Below are positions 14,314 through 25,600 of a stretch of DNA of 38,749 nt, piece by piece. Numbering within the stretch: position 1 is the stretch's first letter; each line of letters begins with the position of its first letter. The notes below the pieces were generated by a model. The model worked only from the letters and a program-made list of their open reading frames with translations. It searched no databases and was not told the origin of the DNA. The position numbers and the translations under genes were made by a program. Source of the DNA: a virus; the IMG/VR virus record IMGVR_UViG_3300037504_001322, positions 1-38,749 of that record. One strand, 5' to 3'.

Positions 14314-15014
14314 CCGGGTTTGGACCAAGGATAATCACCAAAGGGGATGAAGCGGCGGCCCGTTTACTACTGCGATTTGCCAAAGTTCAACTGAATATCC
14401 TTAAAGACCATTTAGAAGTCGGCAATCTTTTTCAAGGGGCGCGTCGTTATTATTTAAAGGGCGCGGAAGTAAAAGTCTCTTGGGTGGGGCCTCACCCGCG
14501 AATAGAGATTTACGCTCCTCCGGGGTGGCCCGAGCGTGTCGAGGGCCGCGACGAATGGCGAGCCGAGTGTTGGTGCACTTGCTGCTTCACCGAGGCCAAG
14601 GTTTTGGGCGTCCTGGGCAATTACGGCGATTGGCCGGAAGAATATTCCTTTAGCGGCGATGACAACCATTTGGCCAATTGGGACGGCGACGCAATCAGGT
14701 ACCGATGCGAGGTTTGCGTCAGTAAATACGTCAAGGCCATTGTCATATGCCCTTCGAACGATTTTGCTCAGTATTACGCCAATGACCCCGTCGCGGTTTA
14801 CAGGCGGGGGCGGTGGGTCAGAAACGGGCGGCTATTTGAAATGTCGGAGTGTTTTTCATGCCTTGATTGCATTGAGTCATGCAACCGGGCGTATGCTCGC
14901 CGGAACAAGTCCGGAAGCGGCGATACCGGGCCGGAGGGCACTCACGTTATTTTACCGGTGACCATAAGCGGGGTTACCGATGATTTTGATCACGGGATAT
15001 TTGCGGCGTTATAA
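14310..15014 (+). CDS. Cysteine-rich hypothetical protein
   Basis: 234 residues from a GTG overlapping the previous stop. Contains three cysteine clusters: CWCTCC near residue 88-93, CEVC near 132-135, and CFSCLDCIESC near 189-199. Such spacing can bind several zinc ions, or an Fe-S cluster in an anaerobe, but it does not match a family I can name. The N-terminal 70 residues look like a beta domain (AEVKVSWVGPHPRIEIYAPPGW). Chained by overlap to the Cys-rich Ig-like gene downstream, so the two probably act together. Confidence 0.6.
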   Translation: MTGFGPRIITKGDEAAARLLLRFAKVQLNILKDHLEVGNLFQGARRYYLKGAEVKVSWVGPHPRIEIYAPPGWPERVEGRDEWRAECWCTCCFTEAKVLGVLGNYGDWPEEYSFSGDDNHLANWDGDAIRYRCEVCVSKYVKAIVICPSNDFAQYYANDPVAVYRRGRWVRNGRLFEMSECFSCLDCIESCNRAYARRNKSGSGDTGPEGTHVILPVTISGVTDDFDHGIFAAL

Positions 15015-16615
15015 TGGTTAAAGAATGGGTCAACTGGCTGGACAGCCTTACCGAAGTGGATGTCGCGGATGTTTGCCTAATGACGGGCGAAATCTTGGAA
15101 ATAAAGTATGAGGAAGCGGCGTCGGAGGACTACGCCGATGTGCTGGCCAAGGTTTTATTGGATACCGGGCGGGTTGTTGATGACCTTCCCATTCATTACC
15201 ATTGCGAAGGTTATCATCAAAACCAAGGCCTCTTCGGCCAGGAAACTTTACGGACGGGGTTCGAGGCTTTTTCCGAAGGAGACCGAGTCATTATATTTAA
15301 AACCGGTCTGGATTCGGAGCCGCTTAACAGCAACTCCGTTTTGATCGGTTTTGAGGATGGGCTGCCTCATCCGTGCTTTAAATGCAAAGGAATGCATACG
15401 GCCAATGTCGTTTTGGAGGAAGTGCCTCCGTCCGGGCCTTATCCCGACGCACGTATCAGGGAGGCGACCGAAGATGATCCTGTTACGGTTGCCAGTCCCT
15501 ATACCGGGACCAGTCCGGGCGTGGGGCAGCTATATCCGGTCGGGGGCGTTCCTCCGTTCGAGTGGTCGGTGGATAACGCCTATATAGGATACATCGGAAC
15601 CGGTAGAAAGCTTGATTTTAGTTTGGGCGACGATGCCGTGGGGGATGTCGTTTTTACGGTGATCGATGCCAACGGCCATGAACGGGAATGCCATGTTCAT
15701 ATTCCGGGGTGTGACGACCCGGACGGCGTGCCGACGCTTACGTTGGATAATAGTCTGGGGTGCGGGGAAACGACGATTGTCAGGTTGGACGGCGAGCCTT
15801 ACGGCTGGAGCCCAACATCAAAATGGCAGCCTTATTTGGAAGAGGACACCGTATTCAACACTGACTTGGCTCATGCTTACATTATGATCGAGGGTCCGGC
15901 TTGTGACCACGTGGTTACGGCGAAAACAAACGCTCGTTTTTGCATGAAATGCAGGGCCGGGTTGGAAGGCGAAACTGAAATCTGTAAAACATTGTCCTTG
16001 ACGGGAAGCTGTGGGGAAGGGGCTTCGATTAGCGCCGCGACCACTTCAATGGCTTGTTCCGCGAGCCAGACGCTAAGTGTCAACGGGGGCAGTGCGGTGA
16101 CTTGGGAGTGGGAGATAACCGGCGGCGGGCGCTTCGATTCGGTTGACGGCAGCGACACGACGGATACCGGGGATGAGGTAACGCTTTATGCTCCGTCGAT
16201 GAACACGGATTGTGCGGACAATTCCGTGGTGACTTTGAAATGCACCGATGTCTTAGGGGCGACAAGCACAGTGGACACTTTATCGGTTACTTTTAATTGC
16301 AACGACACCGATGACAAGGCTTATCAGATTTGGAACGATTTTGTTTGCGCTTACACCAACCCTTATAGCGGGGCTTGTCGATGTAACTGGAGCCAAGATT
16401 CGGATGCTTACAACTGCGCTGGAGATTCAATCGGCGTCGGGACGCAGAGAAGCGGATTCTATGTTCATAATACGCCTTGCACTTGTTCCAAATGCGAAAG
16501 CGCCCTATACAACTATTGGTCCGGCGTTGATCCGGACACCTTGCCGGGCGTGACCGAGGACACGAGAACTTCGACCATGATAACCAACGGTTGCTGTCCG
16601 GAGGCGTTAATGTGA
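15014..16615 (+). CDS. Cysteine-rich virion protein with Ig-like segments
   Basis: 533 residues, TAATG overlap. Residues about 155-230 and 360-440 are Ig/PKD-like: 'TSPGVGQLYPVGGVPPFEWSV' leading to 'VGDVVFTVIDANG', and 'SAVTWEWEITGGGRFDSVDG' leading to 'NSVVTLKCTDVLGATSTVDT'. This surface-adhesion style module is common on phage tails. Unlike most such modules it carries many cysteines, including CFKCKG (near 120), CMKCRAG, and a C-terminal CRCNW...CTCSKC...CC cluster, suggesting metal knuckles or disulphides. Likely a tail-surface protein. Receptor binding is inference. Confidence 0.6.
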   Translation: MVKEWVNWLDSLTEVDVADVCLMTGEILEIKYEEAASEDYADVLAKVLLDTGRVVDDLPIHYHCEGYHQNQGLFGQETLRTGFEAFSEGDRVIIFKTGLDSEPLNSNSVLIGFEDGLPHPCFKCKGMHTANVVLEEVPPSGPYPDARIREATEDDPVTVASPYTGTSPGVGQLYPVGGVPPFEWSVDNAYIGYIGTGRKLDFSLGDDAVGDVVFTVIDANGHERECHVHIPGCDDPDGVPTLTLDNSLGCGETTIVRLDGEPYGWSPTSKWQPYLEEDTVFNTDLAHAYIMIEGPACDHVVTAKTNARFCMKCRAGLEGETEICKTLSLTGSCGEGASISAATTSMACSASQTLSVNGGSAVTWEWEITGGGRFDSVDGSDTTDTGDEVTLYAPSMNTDCADNSVVTLKCTDVLGATSTVDTLSVTFNCNDTDDKAYQIWNDFVCAYTNPYSGACRCNWSQDSDAYNCAGDSIGVGTQRSGFYVHNTPCTCSKCESALYNYWSGVDPDTLPGVTEDTRTSTMITNGCCPEALM

Positions 16616-17037
16616 TGCCAAACTGGTGCGAGTCTTCAACGACCAGGCAAGATCATAGAAGATTGATCAACGAGGCCCTTTCTTTGTTGCGGGTCAGATA
16701 CCCTGGGCACCCTTTAGATTATGACGTCGCCATTAAACTATGGGCAAGGGAAAACAATAAACCTGACGATTTTTTGAGGTTGAATTGTCCCGAGGGAATT
16801 GTTACTAAAAGTTCATTTGAAACAAAAAAATGGAAAATTCGATGCCCGGAGTGCGGCGGAAAAGTTGGTTTTCATATTCTACCGGGCTGTTTAAAGGCCA
16901 ACCCGCGAAAATACACCATGCAGTTTACTTGTAATAAATGCCTTTGGCATGGATGGAGCAAACAGGGGTTGACTGATATATTCAAGAAACTAAACGCGAA
17001 TCGTTTTCACGAGTTGGAGCTTTTTATTGCGGAATAG
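16615..17037 (+). CDS. Zinc-ribbon protein
   Basis: 140 residues from the ATG at 16615, which overlaps the previous stop (TGATG); GGAGGCG lies about 8 nt upstream, so a TTG at 16591 is rejected. N-terminal helical part (RRLINEALSLLRVRYPGHPLDYDVAIKLWAREN) followed by a zinc ribbon, CPECGGKVGF and, about 27 residues on, CNKCLWHGW. Resembles primase-like or transcription-factor ribbons in shape only. It lies between tail genes and the putative ejection proteins. Confidence 0.65.
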   Translation: MPNWCESSTTRQDHRRLINEALSLLRVRYPGHPLDYDVAIKLWARENNKPDDFLRLNCPEGIVTKSSFETKKWKIRCPECGGKVGFHILPGCLKANPRKYTMQFTCNKCLWHGWSKQGLTDIFKKLNANRFHELELFIAE

Positions 17038-17070
17038 TTTTTGCATGATGCTAATTTTTAGGGGGGCAAA

Positions 17071-18444
17071 ATGAGTTGGATTAGTTTAATAACGAATTCC
17101 GATGCGGGCGATGTTTACCAGGTCGATCCGGGCCAATGGCCTTATAGACGGCTGAATGTCAGCGCCGATAGCTTGGTCAACGACCGCTTTGAATCCGTTG
17201 AAAATTTAAGCGATGACAAACTAAGCCAGCTCAATCAGATTCTCGAAGAGTTGAAGAATACCATGAACTACTTCGAGATGCCTGAAACGGAAATAGAATT
17301 CGACCCCAATATCAATTTAGGCGAAATAGTATGGGCTTTAAACGCTATAAGGCCCACTCCCCCGGATGAATCCGAATACGATTTACCGGCGGTCGAGGCT
17401 CCCGAGAGTCTTGACTTACCGGCTTTTACCGGAACAAAGCCTTCCGCCGACCTGACGCCTCCGACCAACACGTTCAATTACACCGAAAGTCAATATGATT
17501 CGGCCTTGGTGGAATTACTGAAAACCAAACTGTATTCCAATGTCGACGAGGGCGGCTCGGGCCTGGGATCGGCCGTCGAGGAGGCTATTTATGAACGCGG
17601 CCGGGAAAGGCTGAGAACTCAATACGAGGACACTCACACCAAGATAACCAGGCAAATGGCCACTTCCGGCTTCAAGTTGCCCTACGGGGCGGCCATGGCC
17701 ATGGTAAAAAGCAATAATAATACTTACAACCGGGCGCTTGACGACCTCAATAGGGATATAGTCGTCAAGGAAGCCGAGCTGGCTCAAACAAACACTCATT
17801 TTATGATCGAGAAATCCATAGCGTTTGAGCAGGTCATGCAAAACACCTGGCACCAATACCGGACCAGGATGATGGAAGCCGCTAGACAACAGCTTCTGGC
17901 GGCCATATCATTGTACGAAGCCATAATAAAAAAGTATACGGCGGAGGCCGATGTTTACAGGTCGGAGGCTCAAGCGCATGACACATTGGTCAGGGCGGCG
18001 GTCAGCGAATTCACGGCCAGGGTGGACAGGTCCAGGTTGATCATTGAAGCGGCCGTGGAAAGGGTCAAGGCCATAGTCCAGGTGTATGTCAGCCAAATAG
18101 AGGCTTACAAGGCGGACGTTGACGCCGAGAAAGCCGATTTGTTGGGGCAAGTCGAGTTGGCCAAGCAAAAGGCCGAAATAGCCAAGATGGGGGCCGAGGT
18201 CGATATTAAGGAAGCGGAGATCAACCTCCAAGCTTACTTGCAAAGATATAATTTAGATATTGAATCATTAAAAAATGTTGCCGGGTATCTTACTCAAATA
18301 GCCGCGTCGGCTTTGAACGCCATAAACGCCTCGGCTCAGGTGGGCGCGTCGGCCAGTGACAGTTATTCAAGCACCGAAAGTTATCAGGAAAGCGTCAGTA
18401 ATAGTTACGGGATTGACGTTTTCCTGAGTCAGGATACCGAATAA
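17071..18444 (+). CDS. Long coiled-coil virion protein, probable ejection protein
   Basis: 457 residues, ribosome site AGGGGGG. Residues about 45-70 and 180-410 are nearly continuous helix with heptad-like Ala/Glu/Lys pattern. A motif block 'EEAIYERGRERLRTQYEDTHTKITRQMATSGFKLP' is one I have seen in helical phage virion proteins of unknown function. The Pro-rich linker at about 110-135 separates N- and C-parts and the last 40 residues are Ser-rich. Position right before the giant protein suggests a packaged, ejected structural helper, as with internal virion proteins of short-tailed phages. Confidence 0.6.
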   Translation: MSWISLITNSDAGDVYQVDPGQWPYRRLNVSADSLVNDRFESVENLSDDKLSQLNQILEELKNTMNYFEMPETEIEFDPNINLGEIVWALNAIRPTPPDESEYDLPAVEAPESLDLPAFTGTKPSADLTPPTNTFNYTESQYDSALVELLKTKLYSNVDEGGSGLGSAVEEAIYERGRERLRTQYEDTHTKITRQMATSGFKLPYGAAMAMVKSNNNTYNRALDDLNRDIVVKEAELAQTNTHFMIEKSIAFEQVMQNTWHQYRTRMMEAARQQLLAAISLYEAIIKKYTAEADVYRSEAQAHDTLVRAAVSEFTARVDRSRLIIEAAVERVKAIVQVYVSQIEAYKADVDAEKADLLGQVELAKQKAEIAKMGAEVDIKEAEINLQAYLQRYNLDIESLKNVAGYLTQIAASALNAINASAQVGASASDSYSSTESYQESVSNSYGIDVFLSQDTE

Positions 18445-18456
18445 GGGGGAAGTCAA

Positions 18457-19605
18457 ATGGCGGTAGGCGAAAAAGGATTATTGAATATATTTTTGGAAGA
18501 GGAAGACAAAAACAAAAAAGATAGGCGCAGGTATGAAGCGGGTGTAAAACGAAGAGAGCACCAACGAGCCTTGTACAGGGACGATGTGAAACATCGTCAT
18601 GAATTAAAACGAGAGAAGCTGGCGGACAGAAGGCGCGGCGGGCAAGGCGGGCCGGGCGGACCGGGTGGTTCTTACGAGCTTATTAAGGATATGTTCGGCA
18701 ATCCCACTCATACTTTTGATCCAAGCACCGGGCAACTGACTCCTTTAAATGAACAAGGGGCGGGACCGGCGGGACTCGACCCCCAGGGGGCCGGGCCTCA
18801 AAACTTGGACGTCCTGTCTCAAGCCATCGAGGACGCGGGGCTCAACCTCAAAAAGAAAGAAGACCAGGACAGGGTATGGAGCCTGGTGAACGAACACTTC
18901 GCCGCGTTGCCCAAGGACAAAAGAGACGCGGCCAGGACGATGTTCACCCAAAGTTTGGCGAACCGTGACGACAATTTGGCCAAGGCTTTGTTCGATGCCG
19001 AGGACCGTTTCCAAAAACAGTTAGGCGAGTCCACGTTGGGCGCGGGAAAAACCGCTAGTGAATCTTTTGCCGAGGGAAGCGGGTACACTCCCCCTAAAAA
19101 GGGAGTTTTTGACTGGATGACGCCTCGAAGTAAAAAGGCGCTGGGCCTGTTCGCCGCGACAAATCCGGTGGCCGCGCCCAACATAGCGCTGGCCGGGGGG
19201 CTGGACGCTTTGATTTCCGGGGGGGATCCGCTTAATAACATCAGAAGCATGATGGATAATTCCGAAAAAGATAAAAGCGGAAGCTATATGAACAATACAA
19301 GTCCGGGGATATACGGAGAGGGTTACGCGGGTTGGCCGTCCGTTCAAAACAGGGTGGAAAAAACGGTTAACATTCCAAGCGGGATGTTTTCGTCTGAAGA
19401 CGGCAACATAAGGAACAACCGGAATATTTTCAATAGAGGGAGTATGGATTTTTTACCCGGCCGCAACTGGAATCAAAACCGGAATCGTAGACGCACCCAA
19501 CGCAATGTTCGCCGGGCGGGGTCTTATTTCGGCGATTTTGCAAACCGCAGACTAAACCAGTCGAAAAACCCTCCGAGTACAATTGTAGCCGGAGTAAAGG
19601 GTTAA
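18457..19605 (+). CDS. Low-complexity hypothetical virion protein
   Basis: 382 residues, ribosome site GGGGGAAG. N-terminal 60 residues are highly charged (KNKKDRRRYEAGVKRREHQ), followed by a short collagen-like GGQGGPGGPGG tract, a helical acidic middle (VLSQAIEDAGLNLKKKEDQDRVW) and an Asn/Arg-rich C-terminus (NRNRRRTQRNVRRAGSYF). One modestly hydrophobic stretch (ALGLFAATNPVAAPNIALAGGLDALI, residues about 225-252) could contact membrane. Between two putative ejection proteins; probably packaged with them. No domain assigned. Confidence 0.55.
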   Translation: MAVGEKGLLNIFLEEEDKNKKDRRRYEAGVKRREHQRALYRDDVKHRHELKREKLADRRRGGQGGPGGPGGSYELIKDMFGNPTHTFDPSTGQLTPLNEQGAGPAGLDPQGAGPQNLDVLSQAIEDAGLNLKKKEDQDRVWSLVNEHFAALPKDKRDAARTMFTQSLANRDDNLAKALFDAEDRFQKQLGESTLGAGKTASESFAEGSGYTPPKKGVFDWMTPRSKKALGLFAATNPVAAPNIALAGGLDALISGGDPLNNIRSMMDNSEKDKSGSYMNNTSPGIYGEGYAGWPSVQNRVEKTVNIPSGMFSSEDGNIRNNRNIFNRGSMDFLPGRNWNQNRNRRRTQRNVRRAGSYFGDFANRRLNQSKNPPSTIVAGVKG

Positions 19606-19647
19606 ACGGGTTAAAAGCTGTAAGGGAAGGGCGGGAGACGGTTAACA

Positions 19648-22600
19648 ATGGCCATTGATTTAAACAAATTAGCTGAGGAGCTTAAGCAAAGAAAAGCTCA
19701 AGGCGGAAAAGAAGCAACATCTTCGGTCGAGACTGATGAATTCGGCTTAAACAAGTTGGCGGAAAAAATCAGGCAATCAAAACCTCAAGCCGCAAGAGAA
19801 GAACCATCTCCGGTTGAATCCGACCCCAACCCTTACGCCGAGGCGCGGGCTCAGCTCCTTTACCGCAAAGCCATGAACAGCTTCCAAAACAGCAGCGGGT
19901 TTGAAGAAGTTCTACGGTCTTTACCTAGGGGTTTTTTGGCGGGCGGCGGGGAGATGTTGGGGAGCCAGTTGCGGGCCACGTCGGATTTACTTCAACGGGG
20001 CGGGCTTATAAAGGGCGACCCCACCGACTATGATGATACTTGGGCGGAACGAACCGGGCAGTCCATACAAGACTATACTCAAAAACAAGTCGAAGAGCGC
20101 CCTTGGTTGCAGCCCGACCCCTTGCATACCAATTGGTTTTCACAGGCGGCTGAATCAACCGGTCAAATGGCGGCGGGGGCCGCAATCAATTTGCCCCTGG
20201 CTTTTACCGGTTCTCCCACGGCCTTTGCCGCAGGCATGGGCGTTACTTACGGAATGAGCGCTTATCAAAGCGTTCTTGACAGGGCTCAGCCTTTAATCGA
20301 GGCCGGTGAACTAAGCGAAGAGGATGCGTTTGAAGCGGCCGTGGTTTCAGGTTTGGCCGAGGGCGCGACTGAAATGGCGGCGGACCGGTTTTTCCTGGGG
20401 CTTTCAAAGTTCGGGGGGAAGTTCACCGGCCCCGCCAAAGAGGGCGTCAAAAGGGGCGTTTTAAAGTTTTTGCAGCCGACGTTGTCCAAGGCCGTGCGAA
20501 ACATGGTGTTGGGCGGAACAGGGGAGGCGGTTACCGAATCGATAACCGCCGTCATTCAAAACGAGCAGGAAAGGGAAATCGGGTTAACCACCGCGAAAAC
20601 AATGGATGCGGTTGCTGAAGTCTATGGTCCGTCGTTCATTATGGGCGCGTTCTTCGGCCTTGGCGGAAACGTATATCAAAGGTCGAAATTTAAAGGGCTT
20701 GTCAAAGATATTAACGGCGACGATCCACGGAAACAAATAGACGCCATTGACAACGTCTATAGGCAATTATACGCGCAAGACCCCAACATCGCCCGCAGCT
20801 GGTTGAAGGCCTCTTACACGGCGGTTTTAACCGATCAGAAAATAGACCTTGAAACACCTCTCGCCGAACAAGAGGATTTTGTTCCAGGCTTAGCCCCGGA
20901 AGCCGAGGATCTGGCGGCTCTGGACGAGCGGTTGGCCAATTTTGACGTCAACATTGCGGCCATGGGGAAAGCCCTGGAAAATGTCAAGGACAAGGATCGG
21001 CGCAAAGACATTACGTCTCGAATACAAGGGATGCAGCAAGCCAGGGCTCGTGCGGCTGCGGCCAGGGACCAAGCTCGAAAAACCTTGTTCCAAGCGGAGC
21101 CGTTTGACGTTTCAGGAGTAGGCCGCGAGGAGAAAGCCGCCGAGGGGCAACCGCCTCGAACAGAACCTGAGCCCGAGGCGGATCAGGCTGAAACCGTTTC
21201 CGAAACCATTGATTATTCAGGACCCGCCTCGGAGGATATAGTTAAGGCTCAAAGCGAAGCCATGCCCAAACTTCGTCCCGAGGATCGTCCCCGTTCCATG
21301 GAACCGGGATACCCGGAAACGCAAACAGAGGAAGATCGAGTCAGCCCGGAATGGACTTATGATCCGGGCAATGAAGAATACACCAGGGGCGACGGGGAAA
21401 AAATCAAGGTCAGGGTTAAAAAACTCGACAATGGGAACTATGGCTATGAATATCGAAGGGGCGACGATTACATAACCCCCAGTAAAGACAAGTCCGGATT
21501 TGCCACGCCTCAAGAAGCCATGGACAAGGGGGATGCCGCCGTTAGACCACACCTCGTGCCCGTCGATCGTGCTTCAGACAGAATTCAGGGACCATCACAG
21601 CCGCCTTCAAAACCGACTGGACCTGAGCCTGGGCGGGGAGCGCCTCAGGGGCCTGGCGAGGCCATAAGAACGGAATACCCGGAAGCGGAAGCCGAGGAGG
21701 ACCTTGCCAGCCCGGAATGGACTTATGATCCTAATTATACGGAATATACCATAGGCGACGGCGACAATGTCAATGTTGTGGTCAAAGAGCACAGTAACGG
21801 GAATTATTATTACGAGTACCGTCGGGGGAACGATTACGTTACGCCGTCGAAAGACGGGGCCGGGTTTGCCACGATTGAAGAGGCCATGGCGGCCGGGATC
21901 CGAGAATATACAAGCAAACATGGGGAAGATCCGACTAGACGTGAATCGCCCGAGGCCGGTGTTGAACCCGATCAAAAGGAAGCCCCTGAGCCTGTCGACG
22001 TTTCAGAAGCGGTCCGAGAGGAAAAAGCCGTCGAGGAACAATCGCCTCCTCAACAACCGACGACCCCCGAAGACAAACGGAAAACGCTTGAGGAACCGGT
22101 TGATGAAACGATTTATTTTAAGGACGAAAAAGATTTCAACCGACAAATGGCCGAGGCCGAAGCGGTTGGCGACACCCGAAAGATGGGCGCATTGGCTCGT
22201 GAAATGGCCAAGCGCCGTTATACCGATCCCTTAACCGGATTAAAAAGCCGTGCGGCCTTTGACGAGGCTCAGCGAATAGAGCAGGAGGAAGGCGGCGGCC
22301 AACGCACATGGGCCAGCATTGACGGCAAGGGAATAAAATATGTAAATGACACTTTCGGCCACTCGGTCGGAGATGAATTAATCAGCCTAATAGGCCGGGC
22401 TTTCGGAAGGGATGGACAGGGACAAGACAGCCCAGTGGAAGCTTTCCGTGTGGGCGGGGACGAATTCGCCATCAGGGTCAAAGGCGAGCGTAGTGAAGCG
22501 GAGATTAAAGAGGCCATTGACAAGGCGAACGCATGGTTGCAAGATAATAAATTAATCGTGGAACATGAAGGACGCATGTTCGAATACATACCGGAGTTTA

Positions 22601-25600
22601 GATATGCCGAAGGACAAACATTCCAAGAAGCGGACGAGCGCTTGGCTGAGACCACCAGATCTGAAAGCGGAACTGGTGATGAAAGAAGATCCAAAGACAG
22701 AAGAAGGCAAAAGCCTCCAGGATTTATTGAAAGAACTACCGGGAGCACGCCTCAAGATAGGAGAAAAGCGGAACGAAGACAAGAACAACAACCCGCCGAA
22801 GAAATAGCGGAAGAAATTCCTGAAACGCGGGATTTTCTTGAGCAAGAAACCACCCCTAAACGGGAACCCGAGACCGGAACTGAGCCCGATCAAAGAAAAG
22901 CCATAGGAACGGAATATCCGGAAGCGGAAACCGATGATGATCTTGTCACTCCGGAATGGACTTATGATCCGGATTTTAAGAACTACGCCATAGGCAATGG
23001 CGAGGATGTCAATGTTATAGTTAAAAAACTTGACAACGGGAACTATGGTTATGAATATCGAAGGGGCGACGATTTCATAACTTCACCAAGAGACGAGGCC
23101 GGGTTTGCCGAGATTGAAGATGCCATGGCGGCTGGGATCTCTGAATATAAATACGAACATGGTGGGGAAGATCCGACTAAACGGGCGACGGAAGGAGCAA
23201 CCGCAGTATCCGGCGACCCCCAAAAGATGAGCACATTTGGTCGTGAAATGGCCGAACGATTGTCCAGCGAGAAAAAAACCACCCCTAAACGGGAACCCGA
23301 GGCGAAAAAAGACACAGCTAAAACCGCCACGGAAGAAAAACTATTCGACGCATATAGTGAGTTAGTGGAAGAAACCGGCTTTTCGAGTGTCGGCATATAC
23401 CATTTGCAACAGGCGTCCGGCTTGCCCATGGACAAGGTTAAAGAAACTTTACGGGAAATGGGGCGGGACGGCCGGGCGGTTTTTGCTCGCGGCGATTGGT
23501 CTTTATCGACGCCGGAAGAACGAGAAGGACAAATCGAGATCAACGGTATTCCTCAGTTGGTTGTGCGGTTGGATACGGAAAAAAAGCCGCCAAAGAAAAC
23601 CGAGACGCGAATTACGGAAACAACACCCGAACAGAAGACCCAAGAGATTTCAGGCGACGCCGAGAAAGACGCGGCCGCGTTGAAGTCTTTTAACGGCACG
23701 ACCCAAGAGGCCCGCGATTTTATGAGAACACAATATAAAACCGTAGCGGCCTTGAAGCGGCTGGCCAAAGAGATGGGGATCAAGAATTATAGCCGAATGA
23801 AAAAGGCCGACTTGGAGGCGGCTATTGTTGGAGAGTCCGGAGCAAAACTGCAAGAACCCATCATGGACACTTTAGCCGGTCCGGTTATCGAACCGAAACC
23901 AGCCGTTGAACCTGAGGCCGAGGCGGAGGTTGACCTTGACGAGTCCGGGGCGGAAGATATGGACGCCGAACCCGAATTCACCGCCGAAGCCGCTGTGGCG
24001 AAGCAACTTGATTCGCTTGAGGAAGAGCCGACTAAATATGTGGAGATGGAAGGTAAAACGCCAGAGGCACTGGCCGAGGAACTGGAGTGGGATGAAGACT
24101 TTTTGCCGCGAGTCCGGGAAGAGGTTGAAAGCGGCTGGTACACCGAACAAGAGATAATTGACTCCAATACCAGGGTTTTTGAATATATAAGCGAGCTTGA
24201 CGTTAAAACGGCTATTCAGGCTTTGGGCGGAATAAAAGAAAAGGCGACCGACGCCGATGTCATGAAGCCTGTTCCGGAGAGAGATGTCAACCCCATTGAC
24301 GAATTGACCGAATCACAACAACATCTTTCCGCTCTATTGGACTTGGACGGAAACGAAGTCAAACCGTATCTATCGAGGCTGAACAAAAAAGTTCTTTCTT
24401 CGATTGCGCAAGACATAGGCCTTCCGGTCAAGGGGAAAAAGGCGGATATAGTTGATAGTATAGCTCAAAAAATCAACGCGGCACCGGGGAAACCGGATAC
24501 GGGTAAAAAGGCCGACGTTGAGCCGAGGTTGTCGCCGGAGCCGCCTCTAAAAAAACAAGCGGCGTCTGTCGAGGATGCCGTTCGCGGGGCGGCTCGAAAA
24601 CTGGGCGTCAAGAGAGCGGAAAGGGTGTTGGATGAAGGCGGCAACGAATCGCTTTTACTGGCCTTAAGTCACATCGAGGCGGAAACTCAAACAGGGTTGG
24701 CGGCTAAAATAAGAAATTTTCTTGTCGATTTGCAGGACGAGCTAAGGGCCTTGGCCGCCGAACAGGGATTCAGCAAAATGCAACCCACGTCCCTGGGGAA
24801 ATACAAACATCAACTGCTTGGAAAATCGGGATTGTTAACCGGGGCTTACGGCGAGATCCAAGCCGAGGCTGTGATCGATAGGGATTTGGCTCCCATCGTT
24901 GAAGCCGTGGACGCTTATATAGACAAGTTGTTCGGGGTTGATAAAAAAAGTGTCGTACAATATGTGGAAGAGATTGGGGATGTCCGGCAACGAACCTCAC
25001 CCCAACCTCGTCGAAATTGGACGCCGCCGGAACGAAGCAAGGCCGAGGAAAGAGTCAAGAAATTAATTTCCAAAACCGTTAAAAAACCCAACGTTACGGT
25101 TATTGAAAGCATAGACGATTTACCGGCCGAAAAGCGCCGCCTGGTGCCCCAACGCGGGCTGCTTGTCCAGGGCTTGTTTTTTGAATTCGACAACTCCATT
25201 TATATTATTTCCGGCAACCATCAGAGCCTGGCTCAAATAGAAGAAACCCTTGCTCACGAGATGTTCCATGAGGGGTTGAGGCCGGTCTTGGGCGAACGAT
25301 TTGACGCGGTGTTGGACGGGATTGCCGTTCAGCAAAACCTACCTGGGAACACAGTGCCCCAAAAAAGGAAGGCGGCTGAGGAATGGTTGACCGACAAGGC
25401 GGTTCGCGGGGACTATTCCAACGGGATGTTTCAAAAGGCCATCGGCCTGCTAAGGGATTTTCTTAGAAAAATAGGCTTTAATCTGTCGCTTAACGATGCC
25501 GACCTGGCCCGAATGATCATCCAAACCAAACAGCACGCTTACAAAAAGGGCGGAGTAAAAATACGAGGGGGCAAGGTTCCCGCTAACGGGGTTTATTTCG

